NCBI GenBank assembly: GCA_960531495.1 | Contig: OY482864.1 | Coordinates: forward strand, 8,973,644-9,037,643 | Direction: 5' to 3' | DNA: 64,000 nt | Source: Zeus faber | Lineage: Eukaryota; Chordata; Actinopteri; Zeiformes; Zeidae | In this document: in pieces, positions 33,487 through 43,124 of the stretch | Numbering within the stretch: the stretch's first letter is position 1 | How the letters are laid out: each line of letters opens with the position of its first letter | Notes under the pieces: model-generated | What the model saw: the letters and a program-made list of their open reading frames with translations, nothing else | Told to the model about the DNA's origin: nothing | Databases searched by the model: none | Translations under genes and position numbers: made by a program

Positions 33487-34511
33487 TACGCCGGGTGAAT
33501 ATTCACAGAGCAAAGTTAAAAAATATCTTTTGTCACAAGGAAAACGTATCTGCAGACAGATGGTTACGGTAAGCCTAATTTAGCTGGACAAATGAAATGG
33601 GCCCATGTATGTCCTAGGCCAGGGAGGGGCGAATATTTTGGTTCAAGGGCCGGTTACAGTTTTGAAGACCATGTGAGAGGCCACATTCAAGTTTATTCAA
33701 GTTTCCTTTCGGCTTTTTGGCTCATCAAATGAGGAAGAAGCTTCAAAATGGGACTTGACTGTAGGACATGTTTTGAGCAGAAACTGGCACACAGTATTAA
33801 AATCGCTTTAGAGATACGACAACCGTAGAAAATGTAGGTGGAACGATTTAACTGGCTTGGGGACAACCCGCTGGTTTGCAGACCATGGCTTTAAACATTC
33901 ACTTTAAAATTAAAGGAAATTCACACTCTGTATTGTTCACTCGTATTCCTGTATCCGATTACTGCGTGGAGGTGTGGGGTAACATGTACAAAAAAAGAGC
34001 CATGCAGGACTGACTAACAGTTTTACGCTTTTACTGTGAGCGAGGCAGATATCTTAGTGTTAAGCACTCTGTGATTTACTTATACAATGTTGTTGGGCTT
34101 CGCCAGTTGGAAAAGCCTACCAAAAATAGGCGAAACTCTTAGTTGTCCCTCTCCACGGAAGTCTTTAGTAAAAGGCGAAAGGCTTATTCGGGCTGAAGAG
34201 AAACCAGAGTAATTAATAAGATTGATGCAAATGATGGAAATGGGTGTTGGTGCCGTCGCCTATCAGAATGACGGTCCTGCTTTTTGGCTAGGTGCAGAGC
34301 GACTGAAAGGTCTTACATTGACTAGCAGTCCACGCCACCCTTTAACCATCGATTCCAAATCAGAACAATGAATGGGTGTCACTTATTATGTACAGACAGA
34401 CTGAGGGAAAGTTTTTTCCTGGGATTAAAACAGCAGCAATACTGTGACAGGCTGCTCCGCATTTTCCTGAAAACTCTGAGACGTGGATGGATAATCAACA
34501 TACTATCCCAC

Positions 34512-34583
34512 CTCCCCGTCGGGGAATTGAACCCCGGTCTCCTGCGTGACAAGCAGGGATACTGGCCACTATACTAACGAGGA
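34512..34583 (-). tRNA. tRNA-Asp (GTC), A-type, unit 16
   Basis: Same 72 nt as the unit 2 gene. The spacer 5' of it has gtgaagattcac, breaking the palindrome. Confidence 0.93.
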
Positions 34584-35384
34584 TACGCCGGGTGAAGATT
34601 CACAGAGCAAAGTTAAAAAATATCTTTTGTCACAAGGAAAACGTATCTGCAGACAGATGGTTACGGTAAGCCTAATTTAGCTGGACAAATGAAATGGGCC
34701 CATGTATGTCCTAGGCCAGGGATGGGCTAATATTTTGGTTCAAGGGCCGGTTACAGTTTTGAAGACCATGTGAGAGGCCACATTCAAGTTTATTCAAGTT
34801 TCCTTTCGGCTTTTTGGCTCATCAAATGAGGAAGAAGCTTCAAAATGGGACTTGACTGTAGGACATGTTTTGAGCAGAAACTGGCACACAGAATTAAAAT
34901 CGCTTTAGAGATACGACAACCGTACAAAATGTAGGTGGAACGATTTAACTGGCTTGGGGACAACCCGCTGGTTTGCAGACCATGGCTTTAAACATTCACT
35001 TTAAAATGAAAGGAAATTCACACTCTGTATTGTTCACTCGTATTCCTGTATCCGAATTACTGCGTGGAGGTGTGGGTAACATGTACAAAAAAAGAGCCAT
35101 GCAGGACTGACTAACAGTTTTACGCTTTTACTGCGAGCGAGGCAGATATCTTAGTGTTAAGCACTCTGTGATTTACTTATACAATGTTGTTGGGCTTCAC
35201 CAGTTGGAAAAGCCTACCAAAAATTGGCGAAACTCTTAGTTGTCCCTCTCCACGGAAGTCTTTAGTAAAAGGCGGTTTATGTGGTTTTTATTCACAACAT
35301 AATCAAAACATACAATCAATCAAGGCATAGAAGGACAACTGTCCAACAAATCTTTGCGGGTAACAATTCACACAATCCCAAACA

Positions 35385-38300
35385 CTACACCAAGCCCAAA
35401 CCCCCTTTCCACCTCTCTAGGGCCGCGTGCTGTCCCCATCTCCCCACGTCTGCCCTGATCCTCCCTCTCACCTCCCCCTCCACCCTCCTTATGACCCCCT
35501 CCACCCCACAGTCCCTCCCGAGCCTGATGAGGTCCTGCCTGGCCACCCACAATCCCTTCTTGAAGAGGCTTATGAGCAGCCAGAGCAGGAAACCTTCCCT
35601 CCTGTTCCCCCCTCTACCCACCCCCCTCTCCACACTGGTCCAGGTCAGGTTGAACCCTCTCCTCACCCTCCTTAGTAGCGCCCCCGCCCTCGCCCACACC
35701 ACCCCTGCGAAAGGGCAGTCCCACATGACATGAGCGATGGTTTCCTCCTCCGAGCACGCGACTCGGGGGCACCCAGGGGATGTCGCCAAGTCCCGCCGGT
35801 ACAAGGTGGTACGTACCGGCAGTGCTTTCTGGAGGCATGACCAGTTCAGGTCCTTGAGCCCATTATCCAGGCCGGGAGGCTGGACCGCCAGCCAGACTGC
35901 CGCCGGAATCCCTACGGCAGCCGGTGCGGTCACCCCCCGCCTCGTCTCGGCGTAGAGCCTCCTCTGGTCCAGCCCCAAACCCCCCTCCCAAGCCTGGGGG
36001 TGAGCCCGAAGCCACTTCGCCGCATGGCCATAGTGCCATGGCATCTGCTCTGACCGGGGCCCCAAGTTGCCCAAAGGCCCCATCACCCTCCTCGCCTGGT
36101 AGGAGAAATACAGCCGGAGGAAGTGTCCCGATGGGTGGACCACCGGAGAGGACAGCTCCCTCAACAAAAAGGATACAAAATAACCGTCCAGCTTTAGTGG
36201 GAGGTGAGGCACGCCCCTTCCGCCCTCCCCGATCGGCGCGTACATCCGGGCCCTCGCCGCATACTCGCACCGGCCTCCCCACACGAATCCGAACACGAGC
36301 CGCGTGAGGGGCGCCCGCATGCTTGCCGGCATCGGGAAGACGTATGACAAGTACAGTAGGGACGGCAACACGTCTGCCTTCAAAACCAGCACCTTGCCCG
36401 TAAGGGTCAGTGTCCTGGATTTCCAGAGGGCGACTTTCCTCTGGACAGCTTCTATTCGCCCGGTCCAATTTACCGTGGCGCTGTGGGCTGCCTCAAAATC
36501 CACCCCGAGTAATCTCAGGGGTCCTACGCAGAGCGGCAGCCCCCCTGGTGCGTCCGTCCTTCCCTTCCACCGCCCAAAGAACTTGACCGAGGTCTTCGCC
36601 AGATTTAGCTCGGCGCCAGACACTCGGCCAAACTCCTGGAAGATCTCCAAGGAGCGGAGCAGGCAGGCATCGCTGTCCAGCAGCAGGGTGGTGTCATCCG
36701 CATACTGGGACAGCTTTACCCTAAGGCCGCCGCTGCCTGGCACCAGCAGTCCCCTCACACCCGGGTCAGCCTGAATGGCCGCCGCCAGGGGCTCCATGTA
36801 AAGGATGTAGAGCAGGGGTGAAAGCGGACACCCCTGTCTTACCCCTGCGTGCAACCCAAAAGGTTCCCCTAGGTGCCCGTTAACACAAACCGTGCTCCCC
36901 ACGGCCGCGTACAACGTACGCAGCCACCCAACGAACAGCTTCCCTAAACCTACTCTCTCTAAGACTCTAAACATAAAGCCCCAGTGAACCCTATCGAAAG
37001 CTTTGGCCTGATCGAGGCCTACCACCATTAGGGGTAGCCCTCTATCTTCCACCCAAGCGATAGCGTCTCTGATGAGCTGGAGGTTCCACCTCACAGAGCG
37101 CCCAGCCACTCCACACGTCTGGTCCACATGGACCGCATCCGGGAGGACTGTGCGCAGACGGTCAGCGAGGACCTTAGCTAGAAGCTTATAGTCCACACAC
37201 AGCATGGTCAATGGCCGCCAGTTATTTAGGTCAGAGGCATCGCCCTTCTTGAAAAGAAGGGAGATCACCCCCCTAGCCATCGACCCTCCAAGAGCCCCCG
37301 CGCGGAGGACCTCGGTCAGCACCTCTAACACCACTGGACCGAGCGCACCCCAAAACTTGAGGTAGAACTCGGCCGGCAGGCCGTCGATGCCCGGGACCTT
37401 TCGCTTTCCCATCCTTCGAAGGGCACCCTCAAGCTCCTCCAGAGTGAGGGGGGTCTCCAAAGCTTCTGCCAGGTCAGGCGGCACCCGCCGGGCAACCCTC
37501 TCTAAGAAGGCTTCTTCCCGGGTCTCATCCACCACCCTTTCACAGAAGAAGGAGCGATAGTGGTCCGTGGCGACCCTCACCATTGCATCCGCTTCTGTCA
37601 CCACCTGTCCCTGACTGTCCCTGACCCCCGTGAACACCTGCCGCGCATTCTCGGTCCTAACCGAGCCGAAGAAAGCCGCCGAGCACGTCTCATTGCTCTC
37701 TGCGAACTCCCGACGCGACCGCAGCAGGTACGCACGGGCCCTACTCTCATAGACTCCCCTAAGCTGCGCTTTAAGGGTGTCACAAGCCCGCTGGTCTACA
37801 GTGCCACCGAGGTTCCCCACGGCATACTCGAGCTCGAGGAGGCGTTGCAGGCGGAGCACCTCCCTCTTCGCCTGCTTCGCCTTCCTTTTGCTGTACCTGA
37901 TGGCGTGGGCTTTAATCCTCTCCTTTGCCACTTCCCACCACTCTACCACTCCGGCACATAGAGGCCTGAGCCCCTCGAGACCCCGGAAAACCCCGGCGAA
38001 GCTGGCATCGAACTCGTCCTCCTCGAGGATACTCGGATTTAACTTCCAGTACCCCAGACCGAAGACCGGGGCACAGGACCGGACCCGGAGGAGGACCCCA
38101 TCGTGGTCCGAGAAAAAGACGGGGAGCACCCGCCCAGACAGCACGCCCAAGGACCTTGAAAGAAAGACATAGTCCAGCCTCCTCGCACTCCCCTGGGTGT
38201 TTCGCCATGTGGGACCATCCAGTCGCGGGGTGACCACCCTCCCCCCGTCCACCAGCCCGTGCCCCGCCATGAAACCCTTGACAAAAACCCCGCTCGTGTC

Positions 38301-38747
38301 CCTCCCTATATCTAAGTTAAAATCCCCCCCAATGATCACCTGTCTGTTGGTGGCCAGGTGTGGTCCCAGACCGGCCACCGTCTCCCTCCTCTCCCTCGTT
38401 CCCTGCGGCCCATAAAAAACAAAGACCCTCAAACAAAGACCCCTGTATGTGATGTCCGCTCCCAGCACCCTCCCCTGCTCCACAACATACACCCCCTCTA
38501 CCCTCACCCCCCTGTCCCCGAAAAGAATACCCACCCCTGAACTGTGAACCCCCCCCACACTCCAGACTGACCCCCCCTTGTCCCACTCCCTCGCAAAAAT
38601 TCCCACGTCCCTCTCATCCCTCAAATGAACCTCTTGCAGAAAACAAATTGTGCACCCCAAACCCCCAACAAAATCAAAGACTGCCCTCCTCTTAACTGAG
38701 TTCCTCATCCCCCGTGCATTGATTGTGACGACCCCCAGACAATTCAT
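35385..38747 (-). CDS. LINE ORF2 endonuclease-reverse transcriptase, copy 5 (intact)
   Basis: 1,120 aa from a true ATG (MNCLG). Residues 1-~220 form an AP-endonuclease-like domain: N10 in TINARG, E39 in LQEVHL, Y112 in YGP, D142/N144 in GGDFN, RRLDY at 189-193, and S213-D214-H215. GYWKLN (232-237) links to the reverse transcriptase: KVPGIDGLPAEFY (450-462), FKKGD (499-503), NNWRPL, the first catalytic Asp D579 in GLDQAKAFD, RQGCPLSP (637-644), and YADD with D684/D685. A C-x4-C-x7-H-x4-C motif (C993, C998, H1006, C1011) lies near the end, as in L1-type proteins. The role is to nick the tRNA-array target and prime reverse transcription of element RNA there. The endonuclease presumably sets the site specificity. 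Private K367 to N and R659 to Q changes lie outside these motifs. Confidence 0.93.
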   Translation of the reverse strand: MNCLGVVTINARGMRNSVKRRAVFDFVGGLGCTICFLQEVHLRDERDVGIFAREWDKGGSVWSVGGVHSSGVGILFGDRGVRVEGVYVVEQGRVLGADITYRGLCLRVFVFYGPQGTRERRETVAGLGPHLATNRQVIIGGDFNLDIGRDTSGVFVKGFMAGHGLVDGGRVVTPRLDGPTWRNTQGSARRLDYVFLSRSLGVLSGRVLPVFFSDHDGVLLRVRSCAPVFGLGYWKLNPSILEEDEFDASFAGVFRGLEGLRPLCAGVVEWWEVAKERIKAHAIRYSKRKAKQAKREVLRLQRLLELEYAVGNLGGTVDQRACDTLKAQLRGVYESRARAYLLRSRREFAESNETCSAAFFGSVRTENARQVFTGVRDSQGQVVTEADAMVRVATDHYRSFFCERVVDETREEAFLERVARRVPPDLAEALETPLTLEELEGALRRMGKRKVPGIDGLPAEFYLKFWGALGPVVLEVLTEVLRAGALGGSMARGVISLLFKKGDASDLNNWRPLTMLCVDYKLLAKVLADRLRTVLPDAVHVDQTCGVAGRSVRWNLQLIRDAIAWVEDRGLPLMVVGLDQAKAFDRVHWGFMFRVLERVGLGKLFVGWLRTLYAAVGSTVCVNGHLGEPFGLHAGVRQGCPLSPLLYILYMEPLAAAIQADPGVRGLLVPGSGGLRVKLSQYADDTTLLLDSDACLLRSLEIFQEFGRVSGAELNLAKTSVKFFGRWKGRTDAPGGLPLCVGPLRLLGVDFEAAHSATVNWTGRIEAVQRKVALWKSRTLTLTGKVLVLKADVLPSLLYLSYVFPMPASMRAPLTRLVFGFVWGGRCEYAARARMYAPIGEGGRGVPHLPLKLDGYFVSFLLRELSSPVVHPSGHFLRLYFSYQARRVMGPLGNLGPRSEQMPWHYGHAAKWLRAHPQAWEGGLGLDQRRLYAETRRGVTAPAAVGIPAAVWLAVQPPGLDNGLKDLNWSCLQKALPVRTTLYRRDLATSPGCPRVACSEEETIAHVMWDCPFAGVVWARAGALLRRVRRGFNLTWTSVERGVGRGGNRREGFLLWLLISLFKKGLWVARQDLIRLGRDCGVEGVIRRVEGEVRGRIRADVGRWGQHAALERWKGGLGLV

Positions 38748-38851
38748 TTAACACAGGTGATGAAAACCAAAATCGTGCCCTGAAAATCCTCCGACCCAAA
38801 AAACGCAAAAAAGAACGATACCCCCTTCTAAACACGGCAGCGACCCCACCA

Positions 38852-40369
38852 TCAGTCATACAGCCCCAACACCATGTCCTCCGGGCTCTCCTCCATAAGT
38901 TGACCCCAGGAATAGGGCATGTTGTTGGGGGAGGCAGGGGGACCCCATGACCCCCCCTGCCCGTCGTCCTCAAAAAGGGCGGGGCTTTCCTCCAGAGGGG
39001 GGGGCTTCCCACCGACCTCCGCTGCCACTCCCTCCCTTTGGCCCGCCCTGTCCACGACACCCCCTGCCACTTCCCTCATCTTCTTGGGGGCCTCCTTGCC
39101 CAACTGGTGGTGGTCCCTCCTCTTCCTCTGGGTCGCGGCCTGGGGGCCTGGCCCGGCGGAATCTGCTGGCGGTGCTACCTCGGGAGGGACCTGCGCAGGG
39201 GGAGGGAACGCCGCAGGAAGCCCTTCCACAGGTGGAGCCGCCTTCGGCTTGGCCACCACAGGGAGAGCCTCCCCAGGATCCGCCACAGGATGTGCGGCTG
39301 CCACAGGGGGAGCCGCCCCGGGGGCCGTGGCTGCGGCCGGAGCAGGAGGAGATCCCGCGGGAGAAGCCTTTCCGGGGACCACCGCAGGAGGAGCCGATGT
39401 CTTTTTCCCCGTCGCCGGAGGTGCCGCCGCACTTGGCGCCGAGACCGCCGCTCCTGGCACAGCCAGCGCCAAATCCGGAGGCCCCTGGGGCCGGCACACC
39501 GGGACGGGGGCCACCGGCACCGGCACCGAAACCGTAGGCGGGTCAGCCGCGACTACCGCCGCGGAAGGAGGGGGCGCTGACTCCGCAGCCGGTCGATCCG
39601 GCTCCCCCTTGGGGCCGCCTATGACCCTCAGAGCGGCAGCGTAGGCCCTGCTGCACCCCTTGGCGAGGTGCTCAGGCGACCCGCAGATATGGCAGGCCCT
39701 TGGCATCGGACACTCCCTTGCCTCATGCCCAAGGGCCTGACAGAACCTGCACCTCTGCTGGCCACATTCTCCCTCCGCGTGGCCGCTAGCCCTGCACCTA
39801 CGGCAGAAAGCCGGCTGCCTCGAATAAAACAGGTAGCCCCGATCCGCCCCGATGTTGAAAAACGCCGGGGGGTGGGCCAAACCCCCCACCCCCGCCGCGT
39901 CCTGCCCCAGGAGGACCTGATACTGGCGCTTACCTGTCCAGATGCCGTTGCTGTCCCTCAGGCGCCTCGGGGACGTCAGCACCTCCGCGTACCTCCCCAG
40001 GAAGGCCGCCACAGCCTGGTCCGACACGTACGGATTGTACATGTGGACCGTCACCACCCGAAAGTTCGGTCTGTCGAGGCTTTGCAGGTTGAAGAGGGAG
40101 ACTGGCCTTGCTCCCGCTTGCCGCCGGCTCTCCTCCAGGGCCCTGTCACACACCTCCTGTCCCAGGAAGGTGACATCGAAGCTCCTCTCTGCGTTGTTGG
40201 TCTGCAGGCAGAGTAGGTCCTCCACCTTCAGCTTCAGGGCCCCAAGCAGGACAGCCCTCCCAAACAGCTCCCTGGTCATCATGGGCTCCTTCTCCTCCTT
40301 CCATTGGTACCGCAGCGTAGCCCTCAGCCCCGCCCTCGGGACCGACTGTGAGGTTCCAGCCTGCGCCAT
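38852..40369 (-). CDS. LINE ORF1 RNA-binding protein, copy 5 (intact)
   Basis: 505 aa starting at MAQAG; the frame is open further upstream but contains no earlier ATG. Residues ~60-155 look RRM-like (FDVTFLG, RVVTVHMYNP, GIWTGKRQYQVLL). Three CCHC zinc knuckles follow: C189-C192-H197-C202, C207-C210-H215-C220 and C226-C229-H234-C239. Next come a Pro/Ala-rich region (~255-420), a basic patch (QRKRRDHH, KKMR) and an acidic tail ending GLYD. By analogy with Tx1-group ORF1 proteins it should coat element RNA and act as a chaperone in the ribonucleoprotein. It ends 104 nt before the ORF2 ATG. Confidence 0.9.
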   Translation of the reverse strand: MAQAGTSQSVPRAGLRATLRYQWKEEKEPMMTRELFGRAVLLGALKLKVEDLLCLQTNNAERSFDVTFLGQEVCDRALEESRRQAGARPVSLFNLQSLDRPNFRVVTVHMYNPYVSDQAVAAFLGRYAEVLTSPRRLRDSNGIWTGKRQYQVLLGQDAAGVGGLAHPPAFFNIGADRGYLFYSRQPAFCRRCRASGHAEGECGQQRCRFCQALGHEARECPMPRACHICGSPEHLAKGCSRAYAAALRVIGGPKGEPDRPAAESAPPPSAAVVAADPPTVSVPVPVAPVPVCRPQGPPDLALAVPGAAVSAPSAAAPPATGKKTSAPPAVVPGKASPAGSPPAPAAATAPGAAPPVAAAHPVADPGEALPVVAKPKAAPPVEGLPAAFPPPAQVPPEVAPPADSAGPGPQAATQRKRRDHHQLGKEAPKKMREVAGGVVDRAGQREGVAAEVGGKPPPLEESPALFEDDGQGGSWGPPASPNNMPYSWGQLMEESPEDMVLGLYD

Positions 40370-40474
40370 GTTGCAGCTGTGGTGTGTTGGCTCTCCAAAG
40401 GCAAAAAAAACTCCCTTCCACACGACACTTGACTCCCCAGGCAGGTTTCAACAGTGATTTCTGAAGGTGTAATA

Positions 40475-40512
40475 CACCTTCATGATCACTGTCTCCCCTC
40501 CCGGGTAAGTAT
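40475..40512 (-). other. U1 snRNA-like 5' head of LINE copy 5
   Basis: In sense order, U1 nt 1-9 (ATACTTACC), 14-21 (AGGGGAGA) and 27-40 (TGATCATGAAGGTG) are matched exactly. U10 is C, C13 is G, and U1 nt 22-26 are replaced by CAG. The stretch that pairs with 5' splice sites and the U1-70K loop sequence are thus kept. After the head, TACACCTTCA (40465-40474) is the exact complement of TGAAGGTGTA, with outer CAGTGAT/ATCACTG also pairing, so the RNA would form a ~40-nt hairpin in place of U1 stem-loop I. An 11-codon upstream ORF starts at the ATG within GATCATGAAGG. U1 sequence is from memory. Confidence 0.82.
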
Positions 40513-40860
40513 CGTTAGTAAAAGGCGAAAGGCTTATTCGGGCTGAAGAGAAACCAGAGTAATTAATAAGATTGATGCAAATGATGGAAATGGGTGTTGG
40601 TGCTGTCGCCTATCAGAATGACGGTCCTGCTTTTTGGCTAGGTGCAGAGCGACTGAAAGGTCTTACATTGACTAGCAGTCCACGCCACCCTTTAACCATC
40701 GATTCCAAATCAGAACAATGAATGGGTGTCACTTATTATGTACAGACAGACTGAGGGAAAGTTTTCCCTGGGATTAAAACAGCAGCACTACTGTGACAGC
40801 CTGCTCCGCATTTCCCTGAAAACCCTGAGACGTGGATGGATCATCAACATACTATTCCAG

Positions 40861-40932
40861 CTCCCCGTCGGGGAATTGAACCCCGGTCTCCTGCGTGACA
40901 AGCAGGGATACTGGCCACTATACTAACGAGGA
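40861..40932 (-). tRNA. tRNA-Asp (GTC), A-type, unit 17
   Basis: Same 72 nt as the unit 2 gene, with C after G73. It lies 333 bp upstream of the LINE copy 5 target duplication. Confidence 0.93.
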
Positions 40933-41956
40933 TACGCCGGGAGAATATTCACAGAGCAAAGTTAAAAAATATCTTTTGTCACAAGGAAAACGTATCTGCA
41001 GACAGATGGTTACGGTAAGCCTAATTTAGCTGGACAAATGAAATGGGCCCATGTATGTCCTAGGCCAGGGATGGGCTAATATTTTTGTTCAAGGGCCGGT
41101 TACAGTTTTGAAGACCATGTGAGAGGCCACATTCAAGTTTATTCAAGTTTCCTTTCGGCTTTTTGGCTCATCAAATGAGGAAGAAGCTTCAAAATGGGAC
41201 TTGACTGTAGGACATGTTTTGAGCAGAAACTGGCACACAGAATTAAAATCGCTTTAGAGATACGACAACCGTACAAAATGTAGGTGGAACGATTTAACTG
41301 GCTTGGGGACAACCCGCTGGTTTGCAGACCATGGCTTTAAACATTCACTTTAAAATTAAAGGAAATTCACACTCTGTATTGTTCACTCGTATTCCTGTAT
41401 CCGATTACTGCGTGGAGGTGTGGGGTAACATGTACAAAAAAAGAGCCATGCAGGACTGACTAACAGTTTTACGCTTTTACTGCGAGCGAGGCAGATATCT
41501 TAGTGTTAAGCACTCTGTGATTTACTTATACAATGTTGTTGGGCTTCGCCAGTTGGAAAAGCCTACCAAAAATAGGCGAAACTCTTAGTTGTCCCTCTCC
41601 ACGGAAGTCTTTAGTAAAAGGCGAAAGACTTATTCGGGCTGAAGAGAAACCAGAGTAATTAATAAGATTGATGCAAATGATGGAAATGGGTGTTGGTGCC
41701 GTCGCCTATCAGAATGACGGTCCTGCTTTTTGGCTAGGTGCAGAGCGACTGAAAGGTCTTACATTCACTAGCAGTCCACGCCACCCTTTAACCATCGATT
41801 CCAAATCAGAACAATGAATGGGTGTCACTTATTATGTACAGACAGACTGAGGGAAAGTTTTCTCTGGGATTAAAACAGCAGCACTACTGTGACAGCCTGC
41901 TCCGCATTTCCCTGAAAACCCTGAGACGTGGATGGATCATCAACATACTATTCCAG

Positions 41957-42028
41957 CTCCCCGTCGGGGAATTGAACCCCGGCCTCCTGCGTGACAAGCA
42001 GGGATACTGGCCACTATACTAACGAGGA
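41957..42028 (-). tRNA. tRNA-Asp (GTC), A-type, unit 18
   Basis: A-type; one change in the variable loop (A46 to G, ggcctc on the + strand), structurally mild. C follows G73. Confidence 0.92.
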
Positions 42029-43052
42029 TACGCCGGGTGAATATTCACAGAGCAAAGTTAAAAAATATCTTTTGTCACAAGGAAAACGTATCTGCAGACA
42101 GATGGTTACGGTAAGCCTAATTTAGCTGGACAAATGAAATGGGCCCATGTATGTCCTAGGCCAGGGATGGGCTAATATTTCTGTTCAAGGGCCGGTTACA
42201 GTTTTGAAGACCATGTGAGAGGCCACATTCAAGTTTATTCAAGTTTCCTTTCGGCTTTTTGGCTCATCAAATGAGGAAGAAGCTTCAAAATGGGACTTGA
42301 CTGTAGGACATGTTTTGAGCAGAAACTGGCACACAGAATTAAAATCGCTTTAGAGATACGACAACCGTACAAAATGTAGGTGGAACGATTTAACTGGCTT
42401 GGGGACAACCCGCTGGTTTGCAGACCATGGCTTTAAACATTCACTTTAAAATTAAAGGAAATTCACACTCTGTATTGTTCACTCGTATTCCTGTATCCGA
42501 ATTACTGCGTGGAGGTGTGGGTAACATGTACAAAAAAAGAGCCATGCAGGACTGACTAACAGTTTTACGCTTTTACTGCGAGCGAGGCAGATATCTTAGT
42601 GTTAAGCACTCTGTGATTTACTTATACAATGTTGTTGGGCTTCACCAGTTGGAAAAGCCTACCAAAAATTGGCGAAACTCTTAGTTGTCCCTCTCCACGG
42701 AAGTCTTTAGTAAAAGGCGAAAGGCTTATTCGGGCTGAAGAGAAACCAGAGTAATTAATAAGATTGATGCAAATGATGGAAATGGGTGTTGGTGCCGTCG
42801 CCTATCAGAATGACGGTCCTGCTTTTTGGCTAGGTGCAGAGCGACTGAAAGGTCTTACATTGACTAGCAGTCCACGCCACCCTTTAACCATCGATTCCAA
42901 ATCAGAACAATGAATGGGTGTCACTTATTATGTACAGACAGACTGAGGGAAAGTTTTCTCTGGGATTAAAACAGCAGCACTACTGTGACAGCCTGCTCCG
43001 CATTTGCCAGAAAAGTCTGAGACGTGGATGTATCATCAACATACTATTCCAC

Positions 43053-43124
43053 CTCCCCGTCGGGGAATTGAACCCCGGTCTCCTGCGTGACAAGCAGGGA
43101 AACTGGCCACAATACTAACGAGGA
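43053..43124 (-). tRNA. tRNA-Asp (GTC), variant B, unit 19
   Basis: B-type (A14 to T, A24 to T), GTC anticodon, other stems paired, T4 in the trailer. Confidence 0.7.

Larger units (their letters stand above)
31664..34955. repeat. Block of three LINE-free units (14-16)
   Basis: Unit 14 shares rare variants with unit 28, 31 kb away: gttggatccgtcg at 32052 and 63232, gacaagaaggg, cgaagata, and ggaaaacctatc. Each is followed by a unit starting ggtttttcagacc. This marks a long-range duplicated segment. Confidence 0.85.
35275..40514 (-). mobile_element. LINE copy 5: 5.24 kb, full length, both ORFs intact (reference copy)
   Basis: Target duplication ttagtaaaaggcg at 35262-35274 and 40515-40527. 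Order in the sense direction: 2-nt CG leader, U1-like head, fold-back, rest of the 5' UTR (~145 nt), ORF1, 104-nt spacer, ORF2, 110-nt 3' UTR ending ACCACATAAAC with AATAAA just before it and no poly(A). Zinc-knuckle ORF1, apurinic-type endonuclease, reverse transcriptase, C-terminal CCHC and no RNase H match the L1/Tx1 group. Insertion is in the same orientation as the host tRNA, 333 bp past its 3' end. Dewa-like elements are my best guess for nearest relatives; no database was searched. Confidence 0.96.

Noticed and set aside
35281-35733. 150-codon + strand frame at the LINE 3' end
   Set aside because: Antisense to the ORF2 C-terminus, begins at GTG, not a plausible eukaryotic start.
38692-39060. 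122-codon minus-strand frame spanning the ORF1-ORF2 spacer
   Set aside because: Overlaps the end of ORF1 in another frame, no recognisable motif, and lost in copy 2 through the G-run change without other consequence.
38919-39644. Long + strand open frames (up to 265 codons) opposite LINE ORF1
   Set aside because: Low-complexity Ala/Gly/Pro translations forced by the GC-rich antisense of the Pro/Ala linker; no domain and no independent conservation.
40424-40451. Upstream extension of ORF1 beyond MAQAG
   Set aside because: The frame is open but contains only GTG and no ATG; the first in-frame ATG with strong Kozak context is MAQAG.
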